Assembly: GCA_963822695.1 (NCBI GenBank)
Contig: CAWGJH010000008.1
Span: forward strand, 124,001-188,000
DNA from: GCA-003244245 sp963822695
Lineage (GTDB): Bacteria; Actinomycetota; Actinomycetes; Mycobacteriales; Pseudonocardiaceae
Length of the DNA stretch: 64,000 bases
Direction: 5' to 3'
Positions within the stretch are counted from its first letter, which is position 1, and each line of letters opens with the position of its first letter. The position numbers and the translations under genes are program-made. This document shows positions 8,898 to 17,719 of the stretch, piece after piece. The notes under the pieces are model-generated. The model had not been told where the DNA came from. It made no database searches and worked only from the letters and a program-made list of their open reading frames with translations.

Positions 8898-9280
8898 CAG
8901 AATTCCTGGCGGCGCTCACTCTCGGTGCCCGAGAAATGCTTTACGCAGCGGCCTTGACGGTCGCGTCCTGCATCGTCGTGCGGTGGTTACTGCCGACTCT
9001 GCTGCAACTGGCCCTCAGGATAGTCGAGAACTGCGTGGTATTCGTGGTCGCATGCTTGCTCCTGCCTGAGTACTGGCTGAGCACCGCCGCTTGTCGCCGA
9101 TCGGGTTGTCCACCGCAGATAGCGTACGGATACGGGGATGCCATCGCCGGTCTCTGCCGCATCGTGCACGGCGCGCTGCACCGCGCTGTGCACGGCCTCA
9201 CTGTCGCCGCGCAGGAGGTGCCCGCGCCGTTTGTCGCGGTCCTGACCGCCGGAATTTACCTCGCCCGGCAGCTCCAATGA
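8894..9280 (+). CDS. Small membrane protein, last gene of the SEFIR operon
   Basis: 128 residues; its ATG overlaps the SPFH-like stop (ATGA at 8894-8897). Hydrophobic segments lie at about 14-36 (MLYAAALTVASCIVVRWLL) and 38-58 (LQLALRIVENCVVFVVACLL), with a weaker one near the C-terminus (VAVLTAGIYLA). Two cysteines (ACRRSGC) sit just after the second helix. No recognised family. Translational coupling to the SPFH-like protein suggests a membrane anchor or a pore, but the sequence does not distinguish these. Confidence 0.65.
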   Translation: MTEFLAALTLGAREMLYAAALTVASCIVVRWLLPTLLQLALRIVENCVVFVVACLLLPEYWLSTAACRRSGCPPQIAYGYGDAIAGLCRIVHGALHRAVHGLTVAAQEVPAPFVAVLTAGIYLARQLQ

Positions 9281-9439
9281 GTTCAATATTAAAATGATCA
9301 TCCTCGTCAGGGTAGAATCTTTCATCGATTCGGGACTTAGGGCTCTGGCAGAGTCGCAAGAATCCCTGGACTCAAGTGTGGCTGCATTCCGCAACTGGTC
9401 TTGACGAGGGTCTGGATCGGGTATAGGGACGGAGAGCGG

Positions 9440-9750
9440 GCTTGGTGTCATAGAGTGGGGGAGGTTACGCGGTGAGTCCCTGCTGATCGGCTGTGGTGTG
9501 TGAATCCGGGGTTCCATCGGTGGAAGTCGCTGGCGCGGTCGTCTTGAGGACCTGGGGTGTGGACCTAGAGTAACAGGTGCGTACCCCGGGAAGTCCAGTT
9601 CATCTGCTTCTTCACCATCAGCTTGCTCATCATCTGGTTGACTGCTGACTCCATGAATGAACTGGAGATGATTTCTCTGCAGCGGTAGCGCTCGCCGTAG
9701 TTTGGGCCGGAGGCGGCGTTGGCTCGGATATAGCCGCCGAACTTGGTCAC
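9440..9750 (-). pseudogene. C-terminal remnant of an IS transposase (ISKra4-like)
   Basis: The minus strand reads SFMESAVNQMMSKLMVKKQ and WTSRGTHLLL, then an in-frame TAG (expected CAG), then further matching residues ending FHRWNPGFTH. This is the C-terminal signature of transposases I recall as ISKra4 family. No N-terminal half and no inverted repeats are visible, so only a dead fragment remains. Confidence 0.55.
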
Positions 9751-9790
9751 GGGATATCCTATAGTCGGTGCGGAAGGTCACTTCCGGTGA

Positions 9791-9915
9791 TCAGGGAAGG
9801 CGCAGTACGGCCCGTAGCATCGCGTCCACCCGCATCATGGTGTTGGGGTGGACTTCGCCGAGTCGTTCGGCCAGATAGCTCTTAAACGTTCTGGCGATCT
9901 GCGGCCTGCGACGCC
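9791..9915 (-). pseudogene. MazF/PemK-like toxin C-terminal fragment
   Basis: The last 35 codons read TFKSYLAERLGEVHPNTMMR and end VDAMLRAVLRLP, the typical end of a PemK/MazF-type mRNA interferase. The compact beta-barrel N-terminal half is missing. It lies directly behind the broken antitoxin, the usual order of such pairs. Confidence 0.5.
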
Positions 9916-10118
9916 ACTGTCTGTCTGTGCACTGTGCAGCCTCAGCATGGCCTCTTGGTACTCCGGGGCCACTAGCCCGGAGGCCCGCTCGAACTCGCCG
10001 TAGGAGCGGCCAGTCCCCGCCAGCGCGGGTGCCTGTCGTACCCAGGCACTGGGGGGTTGCCGGTGCTCTCCAAATACGCGGTGGTGAAATCGTCCACACT
10101 CACGGTGAGTTTCCGCAT
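9916..10118 (-). pseudogene. Antitoxin partner, frameshifted
   Basis: From ATG at 10118 the frame begins MRKLTVSVDDFTTAYLES, like many RHH-type antitoxins. It then loses sense, while the neighbouring frame continues PPSAWVRQAPALAGTGRSYG and EFERASGLVAPEYQ, the expected middle and end of the same protein. A single-base change near 10065 splits it. With the toxin fragment downstream this is a dead toxin-antitoxin pair. Confidence 0.55.
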
Positions 10119-10243
10119 TCGCGTACGGTACGCCTCCGTAAACCTCCCCGCAGGGAGACCCACCTGAGGAGTTGATGGACATGCAGCTCGGCGGTACTCC
10201 ACATCACGCCGAACACGCCCACCAAACGGGAAGGTCAACTGAC

Positions 10244-10430
10244 GTGAAGTACATCGAGGTCGGGAAGAAGTTCATGCTGCAGACTTCACGCCACTGGTAA
10301 CCGTGGACAAGACCCGCGAGGAGTGGACGCTGCCCGAGGTCGAGGTCGTCTTCGACTACGTGCAGGGTGTGGGCTGCTTTGTGGAGTTCGAGTTCAAGGG
10401 CGACGTCGCGAACACTGACGGCGCCACTGG
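10244..10430 (+). pseudogene. CYTH-domain fragment
   Basis: VKYIEVGKKFML (from GTG 10244) resembles the EXEXK start of CYTH/class IV adenylyl cyclase proteins, though the central Glu is replaced. After a stop, the frame at 10300 reads DKTREEWTLPEVEVVFDYVQ then VGCFVEFEFKGD, a later CYTH segment with its acidic pattern. The middle of the domain is deleted, so no function is expected. Confidence 0.5.
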
Positions 10431-10468
10431 AGCCTGCCAGAGTCCAAGTGGGTGTAAGACTGACTGTT

Positions 10469-11251
10469 GTGGCGGAGCTGAACGGCGTTCCAGCCGGGCT
10501 TGACCTGGTTAAAGCCCTCGCTTTGACCAACTATGGTCACTTCACCTCGATGCGGGTTAACGACCAGCGGGTGCGCGGTCTCTCCCTCCACCTGGAACGC
10601 TTGATGCGTGACTGCCGACGGGTATTCGATACCGATCTGGACCCCGACCGCGTCCGGTATCTCGTTCGTCACGCTCTCACCGACGCCAGCGGGTCGGTGG
10701 TGGTCCGGGTGACCGTGTTCGACCCTGCCCTCGAGCTCGGGCATCTCGGCGCGGACGCGGAGCCGCACGTTCTGGTCACAACCCGACCAGCCGCGCACAC
10801 CTCGCTTTCCGCGCTGCGTCTCCAAACGGTTATCTACTGTCGCGATATGCCTGACATCAAACATGTCGGACTGTTCGGATCCCTGCACCGCAGGCGCATC
10901 GCGCAGCGCAACGGCTTCGACGACGTATTGTTCGTCGATGCCAATTCCACCATCTCCGAAGCGGCTACCTCGAACATCGGATTCATCGACGGCGACCGGA
11001 TCCTCTGGCCCCAGGCGGCCTGCCTGCCCGGCGTGACCATGAGACTGATCAGCCAGGCTTGGGACGGGCATGCCACCACCGTACCCATCACTGTTGGCCA
11101 GTTGGCCGACGTGGATGCGGCGTTCGCCACCAACGCCACGACCGGTATTCGCCCCATCAGCGTTATTGACGATTTCCATTGGCCGGATGAGCATCAGATC
11201 CTGGGTATCCTACGCAAGGAGTACGCCAGGCTGCCCGCTGAGCTGTTGTAG
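10469..11251 (+). CDS. Class IV aminotransferase (PLP, BCAT/D-amino-acid-transaminase fold)
   Basis: 260 residues if started at GTG 10469, which gives the natural start VAELNGVPAG; a longer reading to 10367 runs back through the CYTH fragment and is disfavoured, although no strong ribosome site is seen. Fold IV signatures: ALTNYGHFTSMRV at the N-terminus, HVGLFGSLHRRRIAQ where the PLP lysine (DIKHVG) lies, and the cofactor loop FVDANSTISEAATSNIGF. Such enzymes transaminate branched-chain or D-amino acids, or cleave aminodeoxychorismate; the substrate cannot be read here. The ARMT1-like gene follows 66 bp downstream, suggesting a joint metabolic step. Confidence 0.85.
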   Translation: MAELNGVPAGLDLVKALALTNYGHFTSMRVNDQRVRGLSLHLERLMRDCRRVFDTDLDPDRVRYLVRHALTDASGSVVVRVTVFDPALELGHLGADAEPHVLVTTRPAAHTSLSALRLQTVIYCRDMPDIKHVGLFGSLHRRRIAQRNGFDDVLFVDANSTISEAATSNIGFIDGDRILWPQAACLPGVTMRLISQAWDGHATTVPITVGQLADVDAAFATNATTGIRPISVIDDFHWPDEHQILGILRKEYARLPAELL

Positions 11252-11317
11252 CGAACCTGCCGCCACGTGGGCGTACCGTCAACGTGGCGGCAGTGCACGG
11301 TGAAGGAGCCATGGCAC

Positions 11318-12505
11318 ATGTCCGAGGCAGGAAACAGCGAGACGTTGCCCCATGCACCACCGATCCTCAGCAACGTACCCGGATCATTCTCCTGGGGAGT
11401 CCTCCACCAGCGGCATCCCGCACTCGTGCAGCAGATTCGCGACTCCTTCCCGTACCCCCCCGACCAGGACCACGCTCTCGACCGGCTCGGGCGAGAATCG
11501 TCAGCGGGGGTGATCACACCGCTCGGTCGGCGCGCACCTGATCGCGCGAGGTGGGATGGCTGGGGTCGTGACTATTTCGGCCAGCGGTGGATCGATGTCC
11601 CCTTCCTATGGGCCGAGAGCTACTTCTACCGCAAGCTCCTCGACGTCATCGGATTCTTCGAATCCGGCCCCTGGTCCGGTATCGACCCCTTCGCGCCCGT
11701 CAAGAACGCCGAACTCGCCGATTCCTCACTCGGCACAGAACTCGAGGCGCTGGACCGAGTGCTGTCGCTACCAGGAAACAAGCGAGCGTCGGCGCTGCTG
11801 CACGCATCGCTGTGGGGAAACCGGGCTGACCTCGGATTCATCATGTCGGCCGGGGTGGCGGCGGTCGTTGACGAGGCGGCCGGCCTCATTGCCGACGACA
11901 CCGCACTGCTGTGGTCGATGCTGACCGACCAGCCGGGAGAAATCTGCGTGGTCGCCGACAACGCCGGACGCGAACTGCTCGCTGACCTGGTGCTTATCGA
12001 CCACCTGCTGTCGGACCACCGGGCCGCTACCGTGATGCTGCACCTCAAGCCCTACCCCTACTACGTCTCCGACGCGACCACCGCTGACCTCATCGGGTGC
12101 CTGCGCCGGTTCAAGCAGGCCCCCGGGCAGGTCGCCGAGGTGGGCCGCCGATTGTGGCGGGCACTGCAGACCGGGCGGCTCACGGTCCGCACACCCGCTT
12201 TCTCTTGCGCACCGTGGCCGTATCATCGCATGCCGGCTGATCTGGCCGACCAGTTCAACTCCGCCACACTCACAATCATGAAGGGCGACCTGAACTATCG
12301 ACGGCTCGTCGGTGACTGCTCCTGGCCGGCCACCACATCCTTCACCGCCCTGACCCGCTACTTCCCAGGACCGGTGGCAGCGCTGCGCACGCTCAAGTCC
12401 GACGTCGTCGCCGGCCTGGACGAGCAAGCGCTCGCGACGTGGGACTCCACCGGTGAGCGGTGGCGAACCAACGGCACGCACGCCCTCATTCAGGTGCGAC
12501 CGTAG
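11318..12505 (+). CDS. ARMT1/DUF89-family damage-control phosphatase-like protein
   Basis: 395 residues; ATG 11318 is chosen because GAAGGAG lies 9 bases upstream. DUF89 hallmarks are the metal-site strand VVADNAGRELLADLVLIDHL and the later KGDLNYRRLVGD motif, with Asp/Asn ligands intact. Family members are metal-dependent phosphatases acting on damaged or excess phosphometabolites such as sugar phosphates; human ARMT1 has also been described as a carboxyl methyltransferase. Here it follows a class IV aminotransferase and precedes the lanthipeptide genes. Whether it serves them or the aminotransferase is not shown by sequence. Confidence 0.85.
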   Translation: MSEAGNSETLPHAPPILSNVPGSFSWGVLHQRHPALVQQIRDSFPYPPDQDHALDRLGRESSAGVITPLGRRAPDRARWDGWGRDYFGQRWIDVPFLWAESYFYRKLLDVIGFFESGPWSGIDPFAPVKNAELADSSLGTELEALDRVLSLPGNKRASALLHASLWGNRADLGFIMSAGVAAVVDEAAGLIADDTALLWSMLTDQPGEICVVADNAGRELLADLVLIDHLLSDHRAATVMLHLKPYPYYVSDATTADLIGCLRRFKQAPGQVAEVGRRLWRALQTGRLTVRTPAFSCAPWPYHRMPADLADQFNSATLTIMKGDLNYRRLVGDCSWPATTSFTALTRYFPGPVAALRTLKSDVVAGLDEQALATWDSTGERWRTNGTHALIQVRP

Positions 12506-12544
12506 GAGTCTGGAGATCCGGTGCTTGTCGCCCCCTGGAACCAC

Positions 12545-12907
12545 CGGGGTACCGTCGAGGCAGTCGTCGTGCTGAGCGGTGGTGGCTGGGTGAAGCGCCG
12601 AGTGGTCTTGTCCCTAACCGGTCCCGCCGTGACAGCTCCCGCCCATCAGTGGCTGATCCATGAGCCGGAGCCGCTGGTGTCCGGGCTGGCGGGACGCCGG
12701 GTGCCAGCCGGAGTAGTCGACCGGCTTCCGGCCATGATTGCCGAGTTGCGGGCAATGGATGACGTGGCTGGGGGCGGTGATGTGCTGTCGCTGGCTCAGT
12801 ATCATTTCGGCTGGGTCGCGGGCCTTCTCGATCAGGCCGCCTACGATGATGCCACTGGCCGCAAGCTTTATCGTGCGCTCGCCGAACTCGGGCAGTTGGT
12901 GGGGTGA
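12545..12907 (+). pseudogene. Middle fragment of an HTH-TPR regulator
   Basis: The reading VKRRVVLSLTGPAVTAPAHQ followed by WLIHEPEPLVSG, LRAMDDVAGG and ALAELGQLVG matches the linker and first repeats of the regulator type intact at 25193-26566 (there MDRRILLTLLGAAACVPAHE). Both the HTH head and the later TPR repeats are missing; a stop follows LGQLVG. It lies 74 bp before the lanthipeptide precursor, where a pathway regulator would be expected, so it may be the ruin of a local regulator. Confidence 0.6.
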
Positions 12908-12980
12908 GTTGGCTACGACACCGGTCAGTATGGGCGGGTCGGTGACCAAAAAATCCATCCGGAAAGCGAGGAGAACAATC

Positions 12981-13151
12981 ATGCCCGCACCCGACATGAT
13001 AACCGCACCCGATACCAAGGACCCCTTCGTCCTCGATGTACGGGTTATAACTAATCTCGATCCAATTGATGCGCTCTGTGACTGCCAGACCGACGACGAC
13101 TGCGACCCATCCTGCGCCTCCGCCTGCGTCAGCCCGGGAGGTCCCATGTAA
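12981..13151 (+). CDS. FxLD-family class I lanthipeptide precursor
   Basis: 56-residue peptide from ATG 12981 with GCGAGGAGAA just upstream. The leader has the signature FVLD (residues 16-19) that defines the FxLD family. The C-terminal core carries cysteines at 33, 35, 41, 45 and 49, Ser/Thr at 37, 44, 47 and 51, and five aspartates within CDCQTDDDCDPSC. Dehydration of Ser/Thr by the LanB downstream and Cys addition would give thioether rings; the aspartates are plausible substrates for the isoaspartyl-type methyltransferase at 16478. With a broken lanC nearby, ring closure is in question. Family assignment is strong; ring pattern is unknown. Confidence 0.88.
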   Translation: MPAPDMITAPDTKDPFVLDVRVITNLDPIDALCDCQTDDDCDPSCASACVSPGGPM

Positions 13152-13222
13152 GCCCAGCGTTCTCGCAGGGGCCGGGGAACGATCCTCGGCCCCGATTCTC
13201 CTCTCGACGGCCGGAGAAATGG

Positions 13223-16200
13223 ATGCGCTACCCAAATAGGAAATCCCTCTACCGGCATGCCGGTGTCGCACTGCTGCGAGCCGCAGCCGCGCCGCAGGCC
13301 GACGCACCCGAGGTGTGGCCCGACCTAACCGATACTGGGGCGTGTCGCAAATGGATGGACATCATATGGTCCCGGCCCGATTTCGCCAACGCCGTCCGGC
13401 ACGCTAGCCCCTCTCTCGCTCACCGCAGCGACGCCATTCGAGCCGGCCGTACCGTAGGAGACAAGCAGATACGTCGTGCCACCGCGGCGACCGCACGCTA
13501 CCTACTGCGCGCCACCGGCCGTCCCACTCCCTTCGGCTTGTTCGCGGGGGTGGCCCCCGTGGCCTTGGGACGGACCGCCCTAGCACGCTGGGGCGATGGA
13601 CATCGTCCTGTTGTCCGCGTGAACACTGAGTGGCTGGCCGACATTATCGATCGCTTAGAAGCATACCCAGAACTGCTGGAGTGCCTCGACGTAGTGTTCA
13701 CCGACCTCACCATCCGACGCGGCAACCGACTTGAAGTGCCGCAGGGGCCCAACAGAGCAAGTATCCGGTACACCAGCGCGGTTCACGCGGTTACTGATGC
13801 TGCGGCGGTTCCCGTCCGCTTCGGTGTCCTCGCCGACAAGCTAACCGAGGTCTTCACTGATGTCGGCCAGTCAACGGTTCGAGGCATGCTCACCAAACTC
13901 GTGCAGCAGGGATTTCTCATCACTACCTTGCGTGCCCCCTTGACGGACATCGATCCGCTTGCCCACCTTGTGGAGCGGCTTCGCGAGGCGGGGGCGGATA
14001 TCCTCCCCTCCACCGCGCCACTGTTGGTCGATCTTGAAGCTGTTCGGGCCGAGGTGCATCACCACAACAACTGGAGGGCCACGCGAGCCGCCCAGGACCA
14101 TGCGCGCGAGACGCTCACAGCTCGTATGCGGAATCTCTCTCGGGCTGGACGCACCCCGCTGACTGTGGACTTGCTGCTCGACTGTGCTGTGCGGGTGCCT
14201 CACCACGTTGTTCACGAAATGGAGTGGGCTGCCAGCGCGCTGCTGCGCTTGACACGTCAACCGGTCGGTGAGCCGGCCTGGGGGGACTTTCATGCTGCGT
14301 TCTGTGACCGGTACGGCACTGGCACCCTCGTGGCAGTGGCTGATGTCCTCGATCCGGATGCCGGTTTGGGCTACCCGTCGGGATACCTCGGCAGTGTCCT
14401 GCCCTTGGTGACTGAGGCTCCGTCGGAGCGTGATGAGCGGTTGCTGGCGCTGGCCTGGCAATCGATGGCGGAGGGCAGCGGAGAAGTCATACTCACCGAG
14501 GAGAGCATCCGCGCCCTGACTGACGACGACCGTTTCGATCAGCGGCCCATCCCTCCCCACGTGGAGCTGGCTGGCCGCATCCAGGCCTCCAGCGCGCAGG
14601 CGCTGGAGCGCGGTGACTACACCCTCACCGTCGCCCCCGCTCGCGCTGCGGGAACCCTTACCTCGCGCTTCACACCTATGGCCACCGGCGCTGGCCTACA
14701 GGAGGCGTACCGGGCGCTTCCCGCCGCCACTGAGGGGGCCTTGCAGGTGCAGATGTCCTTCCCACCTGCCTACCCCCACGCGGAGAACATTTGCCGTATC
14801 CCCCAGTACCTGCCCCATCTCCTCCCGCTCGGAGAACATCGCGGTCCGGGCGACGGCGATATTGTTGTGATGGATGATCTGGCCATCACCGCGACCCGCG
14901 ATCGCCTGCACCTGGTGAGCATCTCTCGTCGGAGGGTGATCGAGCCGCAGGTGTTCCACGCGCTGGCGCTGAACAAGCAGCCCCCACCACTGGCGCGGTT
15001 TCTCGCAAATCTGCCCCGCGCGTTCAGCGCCATCTGGTACCAGTTCGACTGGGGTCCACACGCCGATCATCTGCCGTATCTGCCTCGAGTGCGTTACCGA
15101 CGCACCATTTTGTCTGCCGCCCGGTGGCGGCTCACCACCAGTGATCTTCCATCCGGCGAGGCTGGTCAGGATGAGAGGAGGCACGTCCTCGACCGGTGGC
15201 GACACCGCTGGCACTGCCCCGACCTAGTAGAGCTGCGCGACGCCGACCGCACTCTCCGCTTGAACCTCGATGAGCCGGCCCACGCTGCTCTCCTGCTCGC
15301 TCATCTAAGCCGGCACGGACACGCCATCCTCACCGAAACCACCACAGCAGCCGAGTTCGGCTGGCTCGACGGCCATGCCCACGAGATCGCTCTTCCCCTC
15401 GTCACGACGCACGCCGCCGCTCCCTCTCCCCTTCGCGGTGCCCTTCCCAGTGTGAACAACAGCACGCACGGGCACTTGCCCGGTTCCCTGGAGGTCACCT
15501 GGCTCAACGCGAAGATCCATACTCATCCTGAGCGGCAGGACGAGATCATCGCTGAGCATCTGCCTACGGTCCTGGCCACGCTCGACACCAAGTGGTGCTG
15601 GTTCGTGCGGTACCACAGCCGCAACGAGACTGACCACCTCAGGCTGCGCATCCGCACCCAGGGCGGCGAATCCTACGCGGCGTGCTCCGCGGTGGTCGGC
15701 GAGTGGGCACAGCGCTTGCGGCAGGCCGGAATGGCCAGACGGTTGGTTTTCGACACCTACTATCCCGAGATCGGTCGCTATGGGAACGCTGCCGCTATGG
15801 ACGCTGTCGAGGCAGTCTTCGTCACCGATTCGCTGGCCGTGTCCGCTGGACTCCGGAACCTGCCCACCACCGTCCACCCCAATGCAATAGTCGTTGCGAG
15901 CATGGTTCACATCGTCATCAGTTTCTTCGGAGACCTCACCGAATCGATGAACTGGCTGGCCGCCCAACCCGCCCCTACCGCGCCCGCAACCGACAGGGCG
16001 GTTGCGGACCAGGCGATCCAACTAGCCCAGCGCAATGGACTCAGTGATGTGCCCGGCTGGTCGGGAGAGGTCGAAGAGGCATGGCAGGCCCGCGCCACCG
16101 CGCTGGCCGCCTACCGGACACAACTACCTCTCGACGCAGACACGGACACCATCGTGGAATCCCTGCTGCACATGCACCATAACCGGGCTATCGGAATCGA

Positions 16201-16285
16201 CCCGGACTCTGAACGCGCGTGCCGCCGCTTGGCTCGACGGGCCGCTCTCGCCTGGCGAGCCCTGCAGCGCGGACATGGCCGGTGA
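13223..16285 (+). CDS. Lantibiotic dehydratase LanB (full length, SpaB_C fused)
   Basis: 1020 residues from ATG 13223 (CCGGAGAA upstream). The N-terminal part has the dehydratase pattern RHASPSLAHR and RYLLRATGRPTPFGLFAGVA of glutamyl-tRNA-dependent LanB enzymes, which glutamylate Ser/Thr. The C-terminal third, from about residue 755 (WLNAKIHTHPERQDEIIAEH, WCWFVRYHSRNETDHLRLRI), is the SpaB_C elimination domain. Length is normal for a complete class I LanB, and both halves are in one frame. It follows the precursor by 71 bp and its stop overlaps the GTG of the lanC remnant. Expected role: dehydration of the FxLD core peptide. Confidence 0.93.
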   Translation: MRYPNRKSLYRHAGVALLRAAAAPQADAPEVWPDLTDTGACRKWMDIIWSRPDFANAVRHASPSLAHRSDAIRAGRTVGDKQIRRATAATARYLLRATGRPTPFGLFAGVAPVALGRTALARWGDGHRPVVRVNTEWLADIIDRLEAYPELLECLDVVFTDLTIRRGNRLEVPQGPNRASIRYTSAVHAVTDAAAVPVRFGVLADKLTEVFTDVGQSTVRGMLTKLVQQGFLITTLRAPLTDIDPLAHLVERLREAGADILPSTAPLLVDLEAVRAEVHHHNNWRATRAAQDHARETLTARMRNLSRAGRTPLTVDLLLDCAVRVPHHVVHEMEWAASALLRLTRQPVGEPAWGDFHAAFCDRYGTGTLVAVADVLDPDAGLGYPSGYLGSVLPLVTEAPSERDERLLALAWQSMAEGSGEVILTEESIRALTDDDRFDQRPIPPHVELAGRIQASSAQALERGDYTLTVAPARAAGTLTSRFTPMATGAGLQEAYRALPAATEGALQVQMSFPPAYPHAENICRIPQYLPHLLPLGEHRGPGDGDIVVMDDLAITATRDRLHLVSISRRRVIEPQVFHALALNKQPPPLARFLANLPRAFSAIWYQFDWGPHADHLPYLPRVRYRRTILSAARWRLTTSDLPSGEAGQDERRHVLDRWRHRWHCPDLVELRDADRTLRLNLDEPAHAALLLAHLSRHGHAILTETTTAAEFGWLDGHAHEIALPLVTTHAAAPSPLRGALPSVNNSTHGHLPGSLEVTWLNAKIHTHPERQDEIIAEHLPTVLATLDTKWCWFVRYHSRNETDHLRLRIRTQGGESYAACSAVVGEWAQRLRQAGMARRLVFDTYYPEIGRYGNAAAMDAVEAVFVTDSLAVSAGLRNLPTTVHPNAIVVASMVHIVISFFGDLTESMNWLAAQPAPTAPATDRAVADQAIQLAQRNGLSDVPGWSGEVEEAWQARATALAAYRTQLPLDADTDTIVESLLHMHHNRAIGIDPDSERACRRLARRAALAWRALQRGHGR

Positions 16286-16644
16286 CGCACACCGATCTAC
16301 GCGCCTCGCCGCCGCCCGACCCGCATGAGCGCATTGACCGCCGGCAGCTGCCTAGGCTGCGGGAGTTCGACCTCGTCAGCGGACTGACCGGAATTGGCGC
16401 CTACCTGAATTACCAGATCAACGATCTGGTATCACCCAGCTATTTGCCCCTGCCGAGGATCTCACGGAAGGAAGCTTGTGAACACCACTACCGAGGCCTC
16501 GCCCGGAGACCTGCGCGCCCGCATGGTCAACAAGATCTCCGCAGCGGGCTACCTCCACTCTGGTCCTGTCGAGAGGGCGATGCGGACGGTTCCTCGCCAC
16601 CTGTTCCTGCCTGCGGCGACCCTCGAGCACGCCTACGCCGATGA
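16282..16644 (+). pseudogene. lanC cyclase remnant (internal deletion)
   Basis: The frame opening at GTG 16282, inside the lanB stop, reads LREFDLVSGLTGIGAYL at about residues 29-45. This is the conserved entry motif of LanC cyclases. Immediately after, the sequence leaves the family: the catalytic zinc ligands (Cys, and the Cys-His pair of GWCYG/CHG motifs) are absent, and the frame runs on through the methyltransferase start to 16644 without LanC character. A deletion of roughly one kilobase relative to a normal lanC, joining near 16415, is the simplest reading. The cluster thus lacks its own cyclase. Confidence 0.65.
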
Positions 16645-17686
16645 CAGTGTGATCACCAAGTCCAATAGTGACGGCGGTCGCCCCCTCAGCTGCGCGTCCA
16701 AGCCCACCGTCGTCGCCATGATGCTGGAGCAGCTGGAGGTCCGGCCTGGCGAACGCATCCTGGAGATCGGTGCCGGAAGCGGATACAACGCCGCCCTCCT
16801 GGCCGAACTCGCCGGTCCGAACGGCGAGGTGACCACCGTTGACATCTACCCCGACGTGACTGCGCAGGCCCGCCGAGCGCTTGATGCAAACGGATACGGC
16901 CGCGTCCAGGTGATCACGGGAGACGGGGCGCTCGGCATGGCAGAGAACGCCCCTTACAACCGGATCATCGTGACCGTGGGGCCGTGGGACCTCCCACCCG
17001 CCTGGCAGGAGCAACTTGCACCCGGTGGCCGCCTCGTGGTGCCGCTGCACTGGCGAGGCCAGGCCCGCAGCGTCGCTTTTACCCATGAGGAAGGACACCT
17101 GCGGGCCGAGGACAGCCAGCTATGCGGGTTCATCCCGATGATCGGCCGGGATGGGGAGCACACCGGCCACATCGACCCTGACGGCCACGTAGCCCTGTAT
17201 TGGGATAATGACCAGGCCATCGACCCGACCATTCTGGGGGGGGTCCTCGCCCAGCCTCAGACCACCGCGTGGTCAGGTGTGAGGATCGGCGCCAACCAAC
17301 CGTTCGACGGAGTGTGGCTCCGTCTGACCGGCACCGAGCCCGGAACATGCCGCATCGCCGCAGCGTCCGCCGCCGTTAAGGCCGGGCTGTGCACCCCCGC
17401 GATTCCCATTCGCAGCCCCGCCCTGGTCGAGGAGGCAAGCCTGGCCTACTTCACCCTCCGCCCACTTGAGGATCCCGCCCAACACCTCTGGGAACTGGGC
17501 GCGATCGGCCACGGACCCGCCGGCCCACAGCTCGCGGAGCGCCTGTGTGAGCAGATCCGCGCCTGGGACGGCGACCGCACCGCCCAGCCTGTGATCACCG
17601 CCTACCCGGCAGGGACGCTAAACGGAAAGTTGCTCAGCGGGCCGGTCATCAACAAACGGTACATCCGACTGGTGGTCAGCTACTGA
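16478..17686 (+). CDS. FxLD-system protein-L-isoaspartate-type O-methyltransferase
   Basis: 402 residues from GTG 16478 behind GGAAGGAAG. Residues 20-220 are a PCMT-like Rossmann methyltransferase: MRTVPRHLFLP and YADDSVITK at the N-terminus, SAM motif LEIGAGSGYNAALL, and ITGDGALGMAENAPYNRIIV. A C-terminal region of about 180 residues is typical of the FxLD methyltransferase subfamily. Related lanthipeptide enzymes (OlvSA type) methylate a core aspartate to give succinimide and then isoaspartate. The Asp-rich core encoded at 12981 fits such a substrate. Converges on cbbX. Confidence 0.88.
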   Translation: MNTTTEASPGDLRARMVNKISAAGYLHSGPVERAMRTVPRHLFLPAATLEHAYADDSVITKSNSDGGRPLSCASKPTVVAMMLEQLEVRPGERILEIGAGSGYNAALLAELAGPNGEVTTVDIYPDVTAQARRALDANGYGRVQVITGDGALGMAENAPYNRIIVTVGPWDLPPAWQEQLAPGGRLVVPLHWRGQARSVAFTHEEGHLRAEDSQLCGFIPMIGRDGEHTGHIDPDGHVALYWDNDQAIDPTILGGVLAQPQTTAWSGVRIGANQPFDGVWLRLTGTEPGTCRIAAASAAVKAGLCTPAIPIRSPALVEEASLAYFTLRPLEDPAQHLWELGAIGHGPAGPQLAERLCEQIRAWDGDRTAQPVITAYPAGTLNGKLLSGPVINKRYIRLVVSY

Positions 17687-17719
17687 ATATCGCGTCCGGG
17701 AGCTCTATTGCTCCTCTCG

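Noticed and set aside
9281..9440. Gene between the SEFIR operon and the transposase remnant
   Set aside because: All frames are interrupted; the long minus-strand frame covering it is antisense to the small membrane protein.
13871..16021. Long minus-strand frames opposite lanB
   Set aside because: Products of GC-rich third-position bias; no motif, and the plus frame is a full-length LanB.
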